NCBI RefSeq assembly: GCF_020524085.2
Contig: NZ_CP129016.1
Span: forward strand, 552,001 to 616,000
Source of the DNA: Halobacillus litoralis
GTDB lineage: Bacteria; Bacillota; Bacilli; Bacillales; Halobacillaceae
Length of the DNA stretch: 64,000 bases
Reading direction: 5' to 3'
Position 1 is the stretch's first letter. Each line of letters opens with the position of its first letter. The translations under genes and the position numbers were made by a program. The notes under the pieces were generated by a model, which was not told the DNA's origin, did not search any database, and was given only the letters and a program-made list of their open reading frames with translations. Of the stretch, positions 33,890-42,806 are shown piece by piece.

Positions 33890-35668
33890 TTAAATTTCAC
33901 ACGCATACGTATCGATGGATCCCCGCAACCGCTGGGCCTCTTTGTACGTACACCGGTTATGAACGACTTCAAGCCCTGCTTCACTTGCGATTTGGGCCGC
34001 CTTCGGTGCGATGACACCTTCTTGCAGCCAAAAAACGTCCGGCCGGATACCTGCTGCTTCCTTAGCAATCTCAATGGCAGCTTCCGGACTGCGGAACACT
34101 TGAACGACATCAATTTTAAATGGAATCGATTTAAGGTCTGGATACGCTTTTTCTCCAAGGACTTCTGTTTCTCTTGGATTTACGGGGACGATTTGGTATC
34201 CCATCCTCTGCATTTTTCTTGCTAGACGATGGCTTGGACGTGAAGGCTTTCCACTCAACCCTACAACCGCCAAACGTTTCGGACGCGTTCCCCCACCTTC
34301 TTGGGTTTTAGAGGAACTCAAGGCCCACTTGATCACACCTTCATCATTTTCAGTAATCGCTGTTTGTTCCGTTTCTCTTCCTGTTGCTTTCGCAATGGCA
34401 CGATCAAGGTCGTTGATCAAATCTTTGCTCGACTCAAGTCCTATGGATAAGCGGATCAATTCCTCTGTCACCCCACTGGCAGCAAGATCTTCGACAGATA
34501 ATTGCTGGTGTGTCGTGGAAGCGGGATGGATGATCAATGATTTCGCATCACCGACGTTTGCTACATGAGACCAGAGCGATACATTATTGATCACTTTTCT
34601 CCCGGATTCCCGTCCGCCTTTAATACCAAAGTTAACAATCGAACCATATCCTCCATTAAGGTAACGGTTGGCTAGTTCATGAGCGGGATGTGAGGACAAC
34701 CCCGGATACGAAACCCATTCCACATCAGGATGACCTTGTAAGTATTCCGCAATTTCATGGGCGTTGTCTCCATGCCGGGCAACACGTAAGTGCAGCGTCT
34801 CCAACCCTTGCAATAACAAGAAAGCATTCTGTGGGCTCAAACACGAACCAAAATCACGAAGCAACTGGACACGCAGCTTCGTAATATAAGCAAGCGTCCC
34901 GAAGTCTGCGGTGTAAACGATTCCGTTATAACTGCTATCAGGCTCTGTGAAAACCGGATACTTGCCGTTCCCCCAATTGAATTGTCCTCCGTCTACAACA
35001 ACTCCTCCGATGGCCGTCCCGTGGCCACCAATCCATTTCGTTGCGGAGTGAATGACGATGTCGGCTCCGTGCTCAATGGGCCGGCAAGTATAAGGGGTAG
35101 CGAATGTATTGTCGATCAGAAGGGGAAGGTCATGATCATGAGCAACAGCCGCTACTTTTTCAATATCCAGCACGTGAAGGCTTGGGTTTCCGATCGTTTC
35201 AGCGAAGACCGCTTTTGTTCGGTCTGTAATGGCTTTGCGGAAGTTTTCAGGATCCTCTGGGTCGACAAAATGAACCTTAATGCCATATCGCGGTAAAGTG
35301 TTAGCAAATAAATTGTAAGTTCCACCATAAAGGTTCGCTGCGGCAACCACTTCATCCCCGGACCCTGCAATGTTCAAAATAGATAAAGCAATGGCCGACA
35401 TCCCGGAAGCCGTCGCAACAGAAGCAACCCCACCTTCCAAGAGGGCCATCCTTTTTTCAAAAACATCCACGGTCGGATTTCCAATTCGCGAATAAATATT
35501 TCCAGGCTCATCAAGTGAAAAAAGGCTCTGGGCATGTTCTGTGTCATGAAAGACATAGGAGGTCGTTTGGTAAATCGGCACAGCACGAGAACCTGTTGTC
35601 GGATCCGGCGACTGTCCTCCGTGTAAAGAAATCGTATCTACATCATAGCTTTCAAATGAATTCGTCAT
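33890..35668 (-). CDS. metY: O-acetylhomoserine sulfhydrylase (MetY) fused to a CoA-binding domain
   Basis: 592 residues. Residues about 1-430 form a Cys/Met-metabolism PLP enzyme: TVDVFEKRMALLEGGVASVATASGMSA, DNTFATPYTCRPIEHGADIV and the PLP lysine in IHSATKWIGGHGTAIGG, with GYGSIVNFGIKGG and the ending LIRLSIGLESSKDLINDLDRA. MetY makes homocysteine from O-acetylhomoserine and sulfide. After a linker of about 25 residues, residues about 455-592 form a YccU-type CoA-binding Rossmann domain (RLAVVGLSGKPSRPSHRLA, QIVPVNPRE, DVFWLQEGVI). MetY enzymes are normally about 430 residues, so the fusion is real and in one frame. A SAM riboswitch and terminator precede it. Confidence 0.9.
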   Translation of the reverse strand: MTNSFESYDVDTISLHGGQSPDPTTGSRAVPIYQTTSYVFHDTEHAQSLFSLDEPGNIYSRIGNPTVDVFEKRMALLEGGVASVATASGMSAIALSILNIAGSGDEVVAAANLYGGTYNLFANTLPRYGIKVHFVDPEDPENFRKAITDRTKAVFAETIGNPSLHVLDIEKVAAVAHDHDLPLLIDNTFATPYTCRPIEHGADIVIHSATKWIGGHGTAIGGVVVDGGQFNWGNGKYPVFTEPDSSYNGIVYTADFGTLAYITKLRVQLLRDFGSCLSPQNAFLLLQGLETLHLRVARHGDNAHEIAEYLQGHPDVEWVSYPGLSSHPAHELANRYLNGGYGSIVNFGIKGGRESGRKVINNVSLWSHVANVGDAKSLIIHPASTTHQQLSVEDLAASGVTEELIRLSIGLESSKDLINDLDRAIAKATGRETEQTAITENDEGVIKWALSSSKTQEGGGTRPKRLAVVGLSGKPSRPSHRLARKMQRMGYQIVPVNPRETEVLGEKAYPDLKSIPFKIDVVQVFRSPEAAIEIAKEAAGIRPDVFWLQEGVIAPKAAQIASEAGLEVVHNRCTYKEAQRLRGSIDTYACEI

Positions 35669-35755
35669 GATTACTTCCTCCTCAAAAAGTTATCTATTCT
35701 TATAGAGATAGTTGGCTTTAATTGTACGAATCGTCCATGGATCTTTTTCTGAACA

Positions 35756-35790
35756 GCAAAAAACCCTCTTCCAAATAAGAAGAGGGTTTG
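35756..35790 (-). terminator. SAM riboswitch expression-platform terminator
   Basis: AAACCCTCTTC pairs with GAAGAGGGTTT around TTATTTG, followed by a T-run on the minus strand, between the riboswitch and metY. Confidence 0.9.
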
Positions 35791-35807
35791 TCATTTCAAT
35801 TCCTCCT

Positions 35808-35914
35808 CTTATCTGTCAGATCGTCATGATCTGTAGGACGTGGCACCTTTTCAAACCGATGTTTGAAGGTTGCCGGGCTTCACAGGGCCTATTCCCTCAG
35901 CCTCTCTTGATAAG
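35808..35914 (-). promoter_or_regulatory. SAM-I riboswitch (S-box) controlling metY
   Basis: On the minus strand the S-box blocks appear in order: CTTATCAAGAGAGG, CTGAGGGA, GGCCCTGTGAAGCCCGGCAACC, AAAGGTGCCACGTCCTACAG and GACAGATAAG, the first and last pairing as P1. A terminator follows. High SAM would stop transcription of the methionine gene downstream. Confidence 0.95.
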
Positions 35915-35989
35915 AGTGGTATGCAGTTGATTGATTATGTTGAGAATTATAACGAACAACAATCAGAAAAGTCAATCATTTTAGAAAAT

Positions 35990-37135
35990 TTAATTCTCCG
36001 ATTCTGTGATTGCTTTTGTCAGCTGCTCTATAATATCTTCATGGTCTTCAATCCCGATAGACAATCGAATCACATAATCATTGATGCCGATATTCTCACG
36101 TTCAGCATTCGATAACGCACGATGAGACGTACGAATAGGATAAGAAACCGTCGTTTCTACTCCCGCGAGCGTAGGAGCAATCTTCACCCATCCGAGCGAC
36201 CGGAAAAACGCCTCTATGTCAATCGAATCATTAAGCTCGATGGTCACAATAGCTCCATTCCCTCTTTCCGAAACCTTTTCAGGATAATAGACCGTGCGGA
36301 CCGCATGATGATTTTCAAGGGCTGTTGCTACTTGTTTTGCATTATAAGATTGTTTATTCATCCTAAGACCTAAAGTTTTGGCTCCGCGTTGAGTAAGCCA
36401 TGCTTCAAACGGACTGAGATTCGCACCAAACGTGACAATCTTCTGGGTAGCCGCCTGAACCAATTCCTCCTTGCCGACCAACACCCCGCACGTTACGTCA
36501 CTGTGACCTCCAATATACTTCGTCCCACTATGGACGACAAGATCGACACCATGCGTGTAGGGCTGCAATAAGTATGGGGTGGCGAATGTATTATCAACCA
36601 TCGTCTTCACATTCTTTTTACGGGCAAGAGCGACTAATCCTTCTAAATCTTCCACCCGTAAAAAAGGATTTGAGATCGATTCCGTATAGAGAAGTTTCGT
36701 TTCAGGGGTGATCGCCTCTGAAACCTCTTCCAGATTTGAAAAAGAAACCATCGTTACATCAATACCGAACGTGGCCAGCTCTTTAGTGATCAGCTTGTGT
36801 GAACCTCCATAAACATCCTCTGCGGCAACGATATGATCCCCAGGCTTTGCCACTGCAAGGATGCCTGCAAGGATGGCTGACATTCCGGATGAAGACGCCA
36901 CTCCGGCTGGTGCTTCTTCCAATTCCGCAACGGTACCCGCAAGTTCATCTGTATTGGGGTTCCTCTCTCGTGTATATAAATATGGGCTGTTTCCCTCATA
37001 ATAACTTTCCAAGTGATCTAAATCTTTAAATGTAAAAGCGGACGTCTGGTAAATCGGTGTACTCTTGCTATTCGGGACAAGACGTTGATCCGCCTTATGG
37101 TGCACGATTTTCGTATCAAAAGATGTATTCGTCAT
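35990..37135 (-). CDS. Cystathionine gamma-synthase/lyase family PLP enzyme (MetI/MccB-like)
   Basis: A 381-residue trans-sulfuration enzyme: YTRERNPNTDELAGTVAELEE, GVASSSGMSAILAGIL, VKTMVDNTFATPYLLQPYTHGVDLVVHSGTKYIGGHSD (PLP lysine in SGTKYIGG) and the ending TVSYPIRTSHRALSNAERE. It may make cystathionine from O-acetylhomoserine and cysteine or act in the reverse direction. It lies upstream of the SAM riboswitch that controls metY, so the S-box does not obviously control this gene; the leader before its ATG is only about 60 bp with no riboswitch. Confidence 0.85.
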   Translation of the reverse strand: MTNTSFDTKIVHHKADQRLVPNSKSTPIYQTSAFTFKDLDHLESYYEGNSPYLYTRERNPNTDELAGTVAELEEAPAGVASSSGMSAILAGILAVAKPGDHIVAAEDVYGGSHKLITKELATFGIDVTMVSFSNLEEVSEAITPETKLLYTESISNPFLRVEDLEGLVALARKKNVKTMVDNTFATPYLLQPYTHGVDLVVHSGTKYIGGHSDVTCGVLVGKEELVQAATQKIVTFGANLSPFEAWLTQRGAKTLGLRMNKQSYNAKQVATALENHHAVRTVYYPEKVSERGNGAIVTIELNDSIDIEAFFRSLGWVKIAPTLAGVETTVSYPIRTSHRALSNAERENIGINDYVIRLSIGIEDHEDIIEQLTKAITESEN

Positions 37136-37194
37136 CGTTCGTCTCCTCTCTCTATCACTTAATCAGAAATTATATAGAACAAGCTGGAATATTG

Positions 37195-37797
37195 TCAAAG
37201 TTTTGCGACATATTCACGGATGGCTTGAAAAATGTACCGCTCGTATCCTTTCTCATGAGGGACAAGATTTTTATGAGTCACTACTTTCTCATCACCACTA
37301 AGAATAGAGACCCCCTTCACGATTTGTTGTTTATCCGTCAAACTTTCCATATCAGCCAGTGACACAGAAATGATGTCCTTCACCTCTTCTCCGATTTTAA
37401 AGACCATGTCTTTGGTCCAAGGAAGAAGATAAATGCGGCAGATCTCCCTGTCTATGAGAGACGCCCCTTCCTTCAGTTCTTCCTTATAATCACCTTGGTG
37501 GATTAAATCGTCAGGCACCACCGTCAAACCGACTTCTTCCTCAATTTCCCTGACACCAGCCCAAAGCACATCCTCTCCCGCTTCTATATGTCCCGCAGCG
37601 GTAATATCAAGCAAACTCGGGAAGTCTTTCTTGTGATCCGCTCTTTGTTGAAGCAATACATGGGTCGTTTCAGCTTCCTTGTGGAACATCCAACAATGGA
37701 ACGTTTCGTGCCAATCCCCGTCCTTATGTACTCGCTCCCTTTCCTTAATTCCAATCGGACGCTCATGTTCATCAAAAATCGTTAACATTTCTGCCAT
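37195..37797 (-). CDS. Nudix hydrolase (isopentenyl-diphosphate isomerase-like subgroup)
   Basis: About 200 residues beginning MAEMLTIFDEHERPIGIKERERVHKDGDWHETFHCW, as in YfcD-type and IDI-like Nudix proteins. The Nudix box is GHIEAGEDVLWAGVREIEEEVGL, a complete GX5EX7REUXEEXGU. It hydrolyses a nucleoside diphosphate-linked compound; the substrate is unknown. The start at 37797 is chosen for its GGAGGAGG site, 10 codons after the first possible ATG. The metabolic gene below is 60 bp away. Confidence 0.85.
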   Translation of the reverse strand: MAEMLTIFDEHERPIGIKERERVHKDGDWHETFHCWMFHKEAETTHVLLQQRADHKKDFPSLLDITAAGHIEAGEDVLWAGVREIEEEVGLTVVPDDLIHQGDYKEELKEGASLIDREICRIYLLPWTKDMVFKIGEEVKDIISVSLADMESLTDKQQIVKGVSILSGDEKVVTHKNLVPHEKGYERYIFQAIREYVAKL

Positions 37798-37909
37798 ACG
37801 TATTCCCTCCTCCAAAAATGACCTCATAGAACAAAAATAGCTCAGAGCGTGTCACTCTGAGCCCGAAACAACCCCTGTTGTGGATATTGCTAATATTAGA
37901 ATCCTTGAT

Positions 37910-38074
37910 TTATACCATCAAAAAATCCACGGATAACGATGAAGACTCGAGAATGATTGTAGTAGCAATGATTCCAACCCCTAAACTTCTCCAATTTTTC
38001 TTCTCCTTGCTTACTCTATGGAAGTAGGTGATTCCACTAAATAATAACAAAAAAGCAGGAAGCGAAAAGAATAT
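37910..38074 (-). other. Possible small membrane protein without a standard start codon
   Basis: Right after the end of the GGDEF-EAL gene an AAGGAGG site is followed by an open frame, IFFSLPAFLLLFSGITYFHRV, then a second span GVGIIATTIIL, about 54 residues. The only codon at the right distance is ATA, so it is either a damaged gene or an artefact. Confidence 0.3.
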
Positions 38075-38089
38075 ACCTCTGCCTCCTTA

Positions 38090-40243
38090 TTAGTTACTCA
38101 CAAGACTCGCCGGAACAGGTTTACTGAAGTAATAGCCTTGATATTCATAGCAGCCTTTTTGTTTTAGGTATGCAATATGTTCACTTGTTTCCACACCTTC
38201 AGCAATGACTTGCAGGCCAAGACTTTTCGCCATACTGATGATGGCATTAACGATTGGCACCTCTTCCCCTCGGTCACCAATTTGATTGATGAATGATCGA
38301 TCGATTTTTATCGCATCTACAGGCAGACGGTTCAAATAACTGAGGGAAGAAAAACCGACACCAAAGTCATCCAAATGAATTTTGATCCCTTTTTCCCGCA
38401 AACCGTTCAATGTGTCTGTGCTACGGTCGAAATCTTGAAGGACCATCGTTTCCGTAATTTCCAGGATCAAGCTGTCAGGAGGAAGCCCTGAATCTTTGAG
38501 GGCTTTAAGAACTTTCCTTGGAAGATTCAGATCCTTAAACTGCTGAGCAGACAAGTTCACCGAAATTTTTAAATCCGGTCTATGATCTTCCACCTGCCAC
38601 CTTTTTGTTTGTTGACAGGCTTCCTTCAACACCCATTCCCCGATTTCTATAATCATCCCAGACTCTTCAGCCAGACTGATGAAATAATGGGGAGATAACA
38701 AACCGTAATCTGGATGATTCCAGCGAATGAGTGATTCGTACCCGATCACCTGCGACGTTCGCCCGCATACTTGAGGTTGATAATGAAGCTCAAACTGATT
38801 TTTATCAAGAGCATGATGGAGCGATTGCTTCAAATGGAGCTCTTCTCTCATCTGCTCACTCATCTTTTCTTCATAAACCGCATAGCGGTTTTTTCCGCTT
38901 CTCTTCGCTTTATGCATCGCTGCATCCGCATGGCGTAAAAGTGTTTCTCCACTGTAATGATCTCGGAGACGCGCCGGGGTGAACGTGACACCAATACTCA
39001 CCGTATTGTAGAACTCTTTTTCTCCAATAAGAAAAGGGCGCCTCATTGAATGTATGACGTGGTCACTGACTCCCTCTAGCTCTTCAATGCTTTGGACATG
39101 TATGAGAAGGACCAGAAATTCATCACTGCTAATCCTGGAAATCACCGCATCATGCTGAGCGAATGTCTGCCTCAAGTAACGGGAGAACTGACGGAGCAGC
39201 TCATCCCCTTTGGTATGTCCCCATGAATCATTGATCATTTTAAAATTGTCAATATCAATGAGTAAGAGAGCAATGTTGTTCTCCTTTTCATCCGTGGACT
39301 GAATCCTTTCTTCAAGGATTCCCGACAGATAGCTACGCGTGACAAGACCTGTCAAAGGATCGTATTGAGATAACATCTCAAGCTTCTTTTCCGCTTGCAT
39401 TCGGGAAAGCTCATTCGCTGTCCGATCAGCAAAAATCTGAAAAAGAGCCTTGCTTAATGGACCGCTCGTTTGTGTCCGGTTATCCATGATCGCAAGGATT
39501 CCGATCACTTCACCATCTGAGTTAAGCAAAGCTTTCCCGAGGTAACTCTCTACTCCGTACTCCTTGATTGTGATATCTTCAGGAAAAAGTCTCCCTACAT
39601 CATTAGGATAATAACATTCATGAGTCATCACTACTTGCTCACAAGGCGTGCCTTTTAACGCGTATTGCAGCCCAGAACTTATTTCCCCTTTGTGGGACAA
39701 GGAGATAGCAGTCACTTCAACCTTCGCTTCTCCAGTCAATTCTCCGACCAACACAGTGTCTACACCAAGGACAGAGGATAAATACTCAACAAGAAAATCA
39801 AAAAATTCTTGTCCATTATAGGAAAGGAAAGCATCACCGATCTCCACGACCGCTTTTTTTATGCGGCCCAACTCTTCAATGTAAGCAGCATCAGGTGCAC
39901 TCATGCCTGTGTACCCCATGATTTTTCCATCCTCATTAAAAAAAGGCGTGACGATATCCTTCACCCATTCGTACTGTCCATTGTTCAACAAACGATAATT
40001 CATATAAAAAAAATGACGATTGTCTTTCGTCATCGCAGGATGGTCCAGATATGCTATATCATCTTTATGTATGAGTTTCATTAAATCATGCCGGTTCAAA
40101 ACAGATGAATCCAGCTTCCATTGATCTTTCAACCTTTCACTCACATAGATGTTTTCTTTTTCAATATCAAAGAACCATATAGGGATGGAAAGCTGCTTAA
40201 GTGTATCCCAAGGATGTTCGATTATCCGAGCCATTCCGTTCAC
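38090..40243 (-). CDS. PAS-GAF-GGDEF-EAL c-di-GMP protein, probable phosphodiesterase
   Basis: 717 residues with no membrane span. A PAS-like sensor (about 15-120), a GAF-like domain (about 140-285), a GGDEF domain (about 290-450) and an EAL domain (about 465-717) follow in order. The cyclase signature reads SSDEF instead of GGDEF, so diguanylate cyclase activity is probably lost. The EAL signature reads ESL, but the catalytic residues remain: N in NLSAQQF, E in LEITET, DD in HLDDFGVGFSSL, K in AIKIDRSFI and E in IAEGVET. The likely activity is c-di-GMP hydrolysis tuned by the sensor domains. It is transcribed alone. Confidence 0.92.
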   Translation of the reverse strand: MNGMARIIEHPWDTLKQLSIPIWFFDIEKENIYVSERLKDQWKLDSSVLNRHDLMKLIHKDDIAYLDHPAMTKDNRHFFYMNYRLLNNGQYEWVKDIVTPFFNEDGKIMGYTGMSAPDAAYIEELGRIKKAVVEIGDAFLSYNGQEFFDFLVEYLSSVLGVDTVLVGELTGEAKVEVTAISLSHKGEISSGLQYALKGTPCEQVVMTHECYYPNDVGRLFPEDITIKEYGVESYLGKALLNSDGEVIGILAIMDNRTQTSGPLSKALFQIFADRTANELSRMQAEKKLEMLSQYDPLTGLVTRSYLSGILEERIQSTDEKENNIALLLIDIDNFKMINDSWGHTKGDELLRQFSRYLRQTFAQHDAVISRISSDEFLVLLIHVQSIEELEGVSDHVIHSMRRPFLIGEKEFYNTVSIGVTFTPARLRDHYSGETLLRHADAAMHKAKRSGKNRYAVYEEKMSEQMREELHLKQSLHHALDKNQFELHYQPQVCGRTSQVIGYESLIRWNHPDYGLLSPHYFISLAEESGMIIEIGEWVLKEACQQTKRWQVEDHRPDLKISVNLSAQQFKDLNLPRKVLKALKDSGLPPDSLILEITETMVLQDFDRSTDTLNGLREKGIKIHLDDFGVGFSSLSYLNRLPVDAIKIDRSFINQIGDRGEEVPIVNAIISMAKSLGLQVIAEGVETSEHIAYLKQKGCYEYQGYYFSKPVPASLVSN

Positions 40244-40347
40244 CTACTCTAAAAATTTTATTCTCTCCTTCCTAAATATCGGAAAATTAGAACTAAAGTT
40301 TAATCCTTTTTTCACGAGGAAAACTACCTAAAAAGGAGGAAGTTTTT

Positions 40348-40518
40348 ATGAAGCAGAAAAAACAAAGACGAGGTACTGTCGAGCAGACCAATGAAATGGC
40401 CCAAGTGTTCAACCGAAAGTTGAGCTACAACCAATCCTTCTCCCATCAAGCCGATGATGAGGAAGTCCACTCTGAAAGCGAAGCTCTCTACCACCACTAT
40501 TCCGACGATGAAGATTAA
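40348..40518 (+). CDS. Small acidic hypothetical protein, 56 residues
   Basis: MKQKKQRRGTVEQTNEMAQV at the start is basic; the end is strongly acidic and His/Tyr rich (YHHYSDDED). AAAAGGAGG lies 7 bp before the ATG and a terminator follows the stop directly, so this is a convincing single-gene unit. The size and composition would suit a spore or small structural protein, but I do not recognise it. Confidence 0.65.
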   Translation: MKQKKQRRGTVEQTNEMAQVFNRKLSYNQSFSHQADDEEVHSESEALYHHYSDDED

Positions 40519-40552
40519 GAAAGTGATCTCAAATGCGAGATCACTTTTTTAA
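40519..40552 (+). terminator. Terminator of the small acidic protein gene
   Basis: AAGTGATCTC pairs with GAGATCACTT around AAATGC, followed by TTTT. Confidence 0.9.
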
Positions 40553-40688
40553 TGCTTCCCTCCCTTAATGACCGAAAATTCTGTTATCATATGAGTGGTA
40601 CACCTACAAATCTTTACAATAATCTCCATAACTCGTGACTTTTAATATAGTTTATTAAAGAATATGCCAGGAATGTGTAAGACCCGAT

Positions 40689-40920
40689 TTTCGAGATGTT
40701 TATTGAGTACATGGGGCTGCGGGGAATGACTCGCTTTCCGCGGGGCCCCACACGAAGTGGGGTCGTTCGATGTTGACCCAGGACGTGCCGAACTTAATCG
40801 AACTTCCTCTATTCTGTTGAGCCTCCTCGGACTTCGTCTTGTGGGGTCTCACCAAGCACTCTTTTCCCGCAGGAGTCTCGCCATTCCCCTCCGCCCCTTT
40901 ACCATAAAAGGTTCTCGAAA
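40689..40920. repeat. Interspersed palindromic repeat, subtype A, with insertion (copy R3)
   Basis: The element is bounded by TTTCGAGA and TCTCGAAA and reads opposite to copy R2: GGGGCTGCGGGGAATGACTC, then GCTTTCCGCGGG. A unique insertion of about 70 bp (near 40755-40820) is followed by GAGCCTCCTCGGACTTCG, GTGGGGTCTCACC and CCCGCAGGAGTCTCGCCATT. Confidence 0.75.
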
Positions 40921-41054
40921 TTATTACTGGATAATCAACACCTACACTTATTGAAAGTGGGTAGTAATTGTCTTCATAACCAGCATTCTAAGTCTAAAAC
41001 CTTGATGGAATGCGCTTTATACAGTGATTGTGGAAAGCAATCCTTCTTGGTAGA

Positions 41055-41240
41055 GGGGGGCGTTTTTCTCTTACATCGAACGGGGTGGTTGGGAAGCTGG
41101 GAGACTCCCGCGGGAATGGATGGGCTGGAGAGACCCCGCAGAGCTTTAGCTCGAGGAGGCTCTCCGTCATCCCCGCAGGAAAGCGAGCGGCTTCCCAACC
41201 ACCCCTGACACTCAATATGGCAAACGAACCCCGGTTATCT
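41055..41240. repeat. Interspersed palindromic repeat, subtype B, full copy (R4)
   Basis: The inverted arms GGGGTGGTTGGGAAGC and GCTTCCCAACCACCCC enclose the shared core (GACTCCCGCGGGA, GAGACCCCGCAG, GAGGAGGCTCTCC, GCAGGAAAGCGAG). The right end is CAAACGAACCCC. It lies 135 bp from R3 in opposite orientation. The spacer and the remaining gap up to 41324 hold no other evident gene. Confidence 0.75.
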
Positions 41241-41324
41241 CAAAACCGAATGTTCAAGAAAATCAGGATGGAGATTTAATGAAGGAGTTTAGCACCAAAC
41301 ACCAAAAGAAAGGGTTATTTACAT

Positions 41325-42767
41325 ATGAAGAAAGGCACCAACAAGAGCAAGTGGATTTTAATCGTTGTTTCTTTGATGGTTTTAGCTATAGGAGCTTATG
41401 TTTACACAGGCAACAGCGAAGAAAAGTTGGCTTTGACTACAGATTCTAAACCCATGAGAAAAGCAAAATCGGTGGACCTCGAGGAATTCCCTCTTCAATG
41501 GCGTGAAGTTGATACATTTGAACAGGTCAATGAGTTTTATGAAGAACGCATTCACGGTTTATCAATAGCAAGGGAAAAGGGGTTAACCGTCCGACCTCAG
41601 GAATCTACTCCGATTCCTGATAAAGACGGGCGGATGCAGATCAACGAGGTGTGGCACAGCGGACCGACCATCCATGTGTTGTACAGCATCGACCTTTCTG
41701 CATTAACGAGAAAAGATGACGATGATGAAGAAGCCAAGTACCTCATTCAGCCACCATCTGTAGAGAGCGTACACATTGAATCCATGAGTGGGAGCGACAA
41801 ACAATCGTTCCAGCAGCATTCGCAACCCCTTCACCCCCGAGATACGGTTGTGTTTGAAAATCGAGTGTACGGTCTTCTACAAATTCCTCCCATTACGGAG
41901 AAATGGGGGTACAATTTTGACCCCCATGATGTTAAGGATTACGATGAAGAATTTTTGACATCACTCAGTCTGAGGATTGGTCATCGTACAGTTGAAACCG
42001 AAGCGGTGCCTGTCCGTTATGTCCACGATCGGGATGAACATGTGCTTCAAAGTTATACACCAGACGAAGTTTACTCCGATGACGTAGTCACGGTGGAGCC
42101 GACATCCGTCAATATCGGCGTTGCATCAAGCTACGTAAAAATGAAGATAGAGATAGAAGGAAGAGAACTTGGCCAGTCCGTACATGCAACCATAAAAACA
42201 GAGGAAGGTTCTGAACACCCTGTCACCCTTTATCTAAATGAGACCGGAGAAGAAAATGTATATGAGGCCTGGTTTCAACCAGTATCCGTACAAATGAAAG
42301 GAGCCGTCAGCCTTACACTTGATTCCCTCCAAATCCAGGATGCTACGCCATATTCGTTCACGGTAGATATGTCTCCTTTTAAAGAACACTCAAACGAATC
42401 TGTCGTTCTGAATGAAAAGGTGGGAGAAGCTCACAACACCAATATCATCCTTGAGCAGGTTGATTCTTTTTCCGGAACCAATATGAATCTTCAACTCAAG
42501 TATGAACCTCAAGAACCGGACCAAAAAGAAAAAGTGGTCGGGGCACAACTCGCACCGATGAACAGCCTCCAGGAAGAGCGGGAGAAATTTGTAAAGGTCG
42601 TCACCAATGAAGGCGAAACTATAGATGCTAATCTTTGGGGTCATGATAAGAGAGGAGACATCCATTTCCAGTCTCCAGAACTTAAAAACGCAAGGGAAAT
42701 CACCGTTACTGTGAATAAGATGGTGTACGCTCACAAATTGGGTCATACCTTCGACTTGAACAAATAG
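41325..42767 (+). CDS. Exported hypothetical protein, 480 residues
   Basis: It starts MKKGTNKSKWILIVVSLMVLAIG, a signal anchor, and the remaining 450 residues are extracytoplasmic, acidic and rich in beta-prone segments (for example VVTVEPTSVNIGVASSYVKM and the C-terminal NAREITVTVNKMVYAH). No catalytic motif or known repeat was found. A GAAAGGG site precedes the ATG. It is flanked by the R3/R4 repeats on the left and a terminator on the right, so it is a lone accessory gene. The acidic composition fits a surface protein of a salt-tolerant species. Function unknown. Confidence 0.7.
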   Translation: MKKGTNKSKWILIVVSLMVLAIGAYVYTGNSEEKLALTTDSKPMRKAKSVDLEEFPLQWREVDTFEQVNEFYEERIHGLSIAREKGLTVRPQESTPIPDKDGRMQINEVWHSGPTIHVLYSIDLSALTRKDDDDEEAKYLIQPPSVESVHIESMSGSDKQSFQQHSQPLHPRDTVVFENRVYGLLQIPPITEKWGYNFDPHDVKDYDEEFLTSLSLRIGHRTVETEAVPVRYVHDRDEHVLQSYTPDEVYSDDVVTVEPTSVNIGVASSYVKMKIEIEGRELGQSVHATIKTEEGSEHPVTLYLNETGEENVYEAWFQPVSVQMKGAVSLTLDSLQIQDATPYSFTVDMSPFKEHSNESVVLNEKVGEAHNTNIILEQVDSFSGTNMNLQLKYEPQEPDQKEKVVGAQLAPMNSLQEEREKFVKVVTNEGETIDANLWGHDKRGDIHFQSPELKNAREITVTVNKMVYAHKLGHTFDLNK

Positions 42768-42770
42768 GAA

Positions 42771-42806
42771 AAAGCAGAGGATAATCATTCCTCTGCTTTT
42801 TTATAT
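42771..42806. terminator. Bidirectional terminator between unknown exported protein and hydrolase
   Basis: AAAAGCAGAGGA pairs with TCCTCTGCTTTT around TAATCAT between convergent genes. Confidence 0.85.

Noticed and set aside
40994..41279. Several 73-85 residue frames on both strands
   Set aside because: They are translations of the GC-rich palindromic repeat R4.
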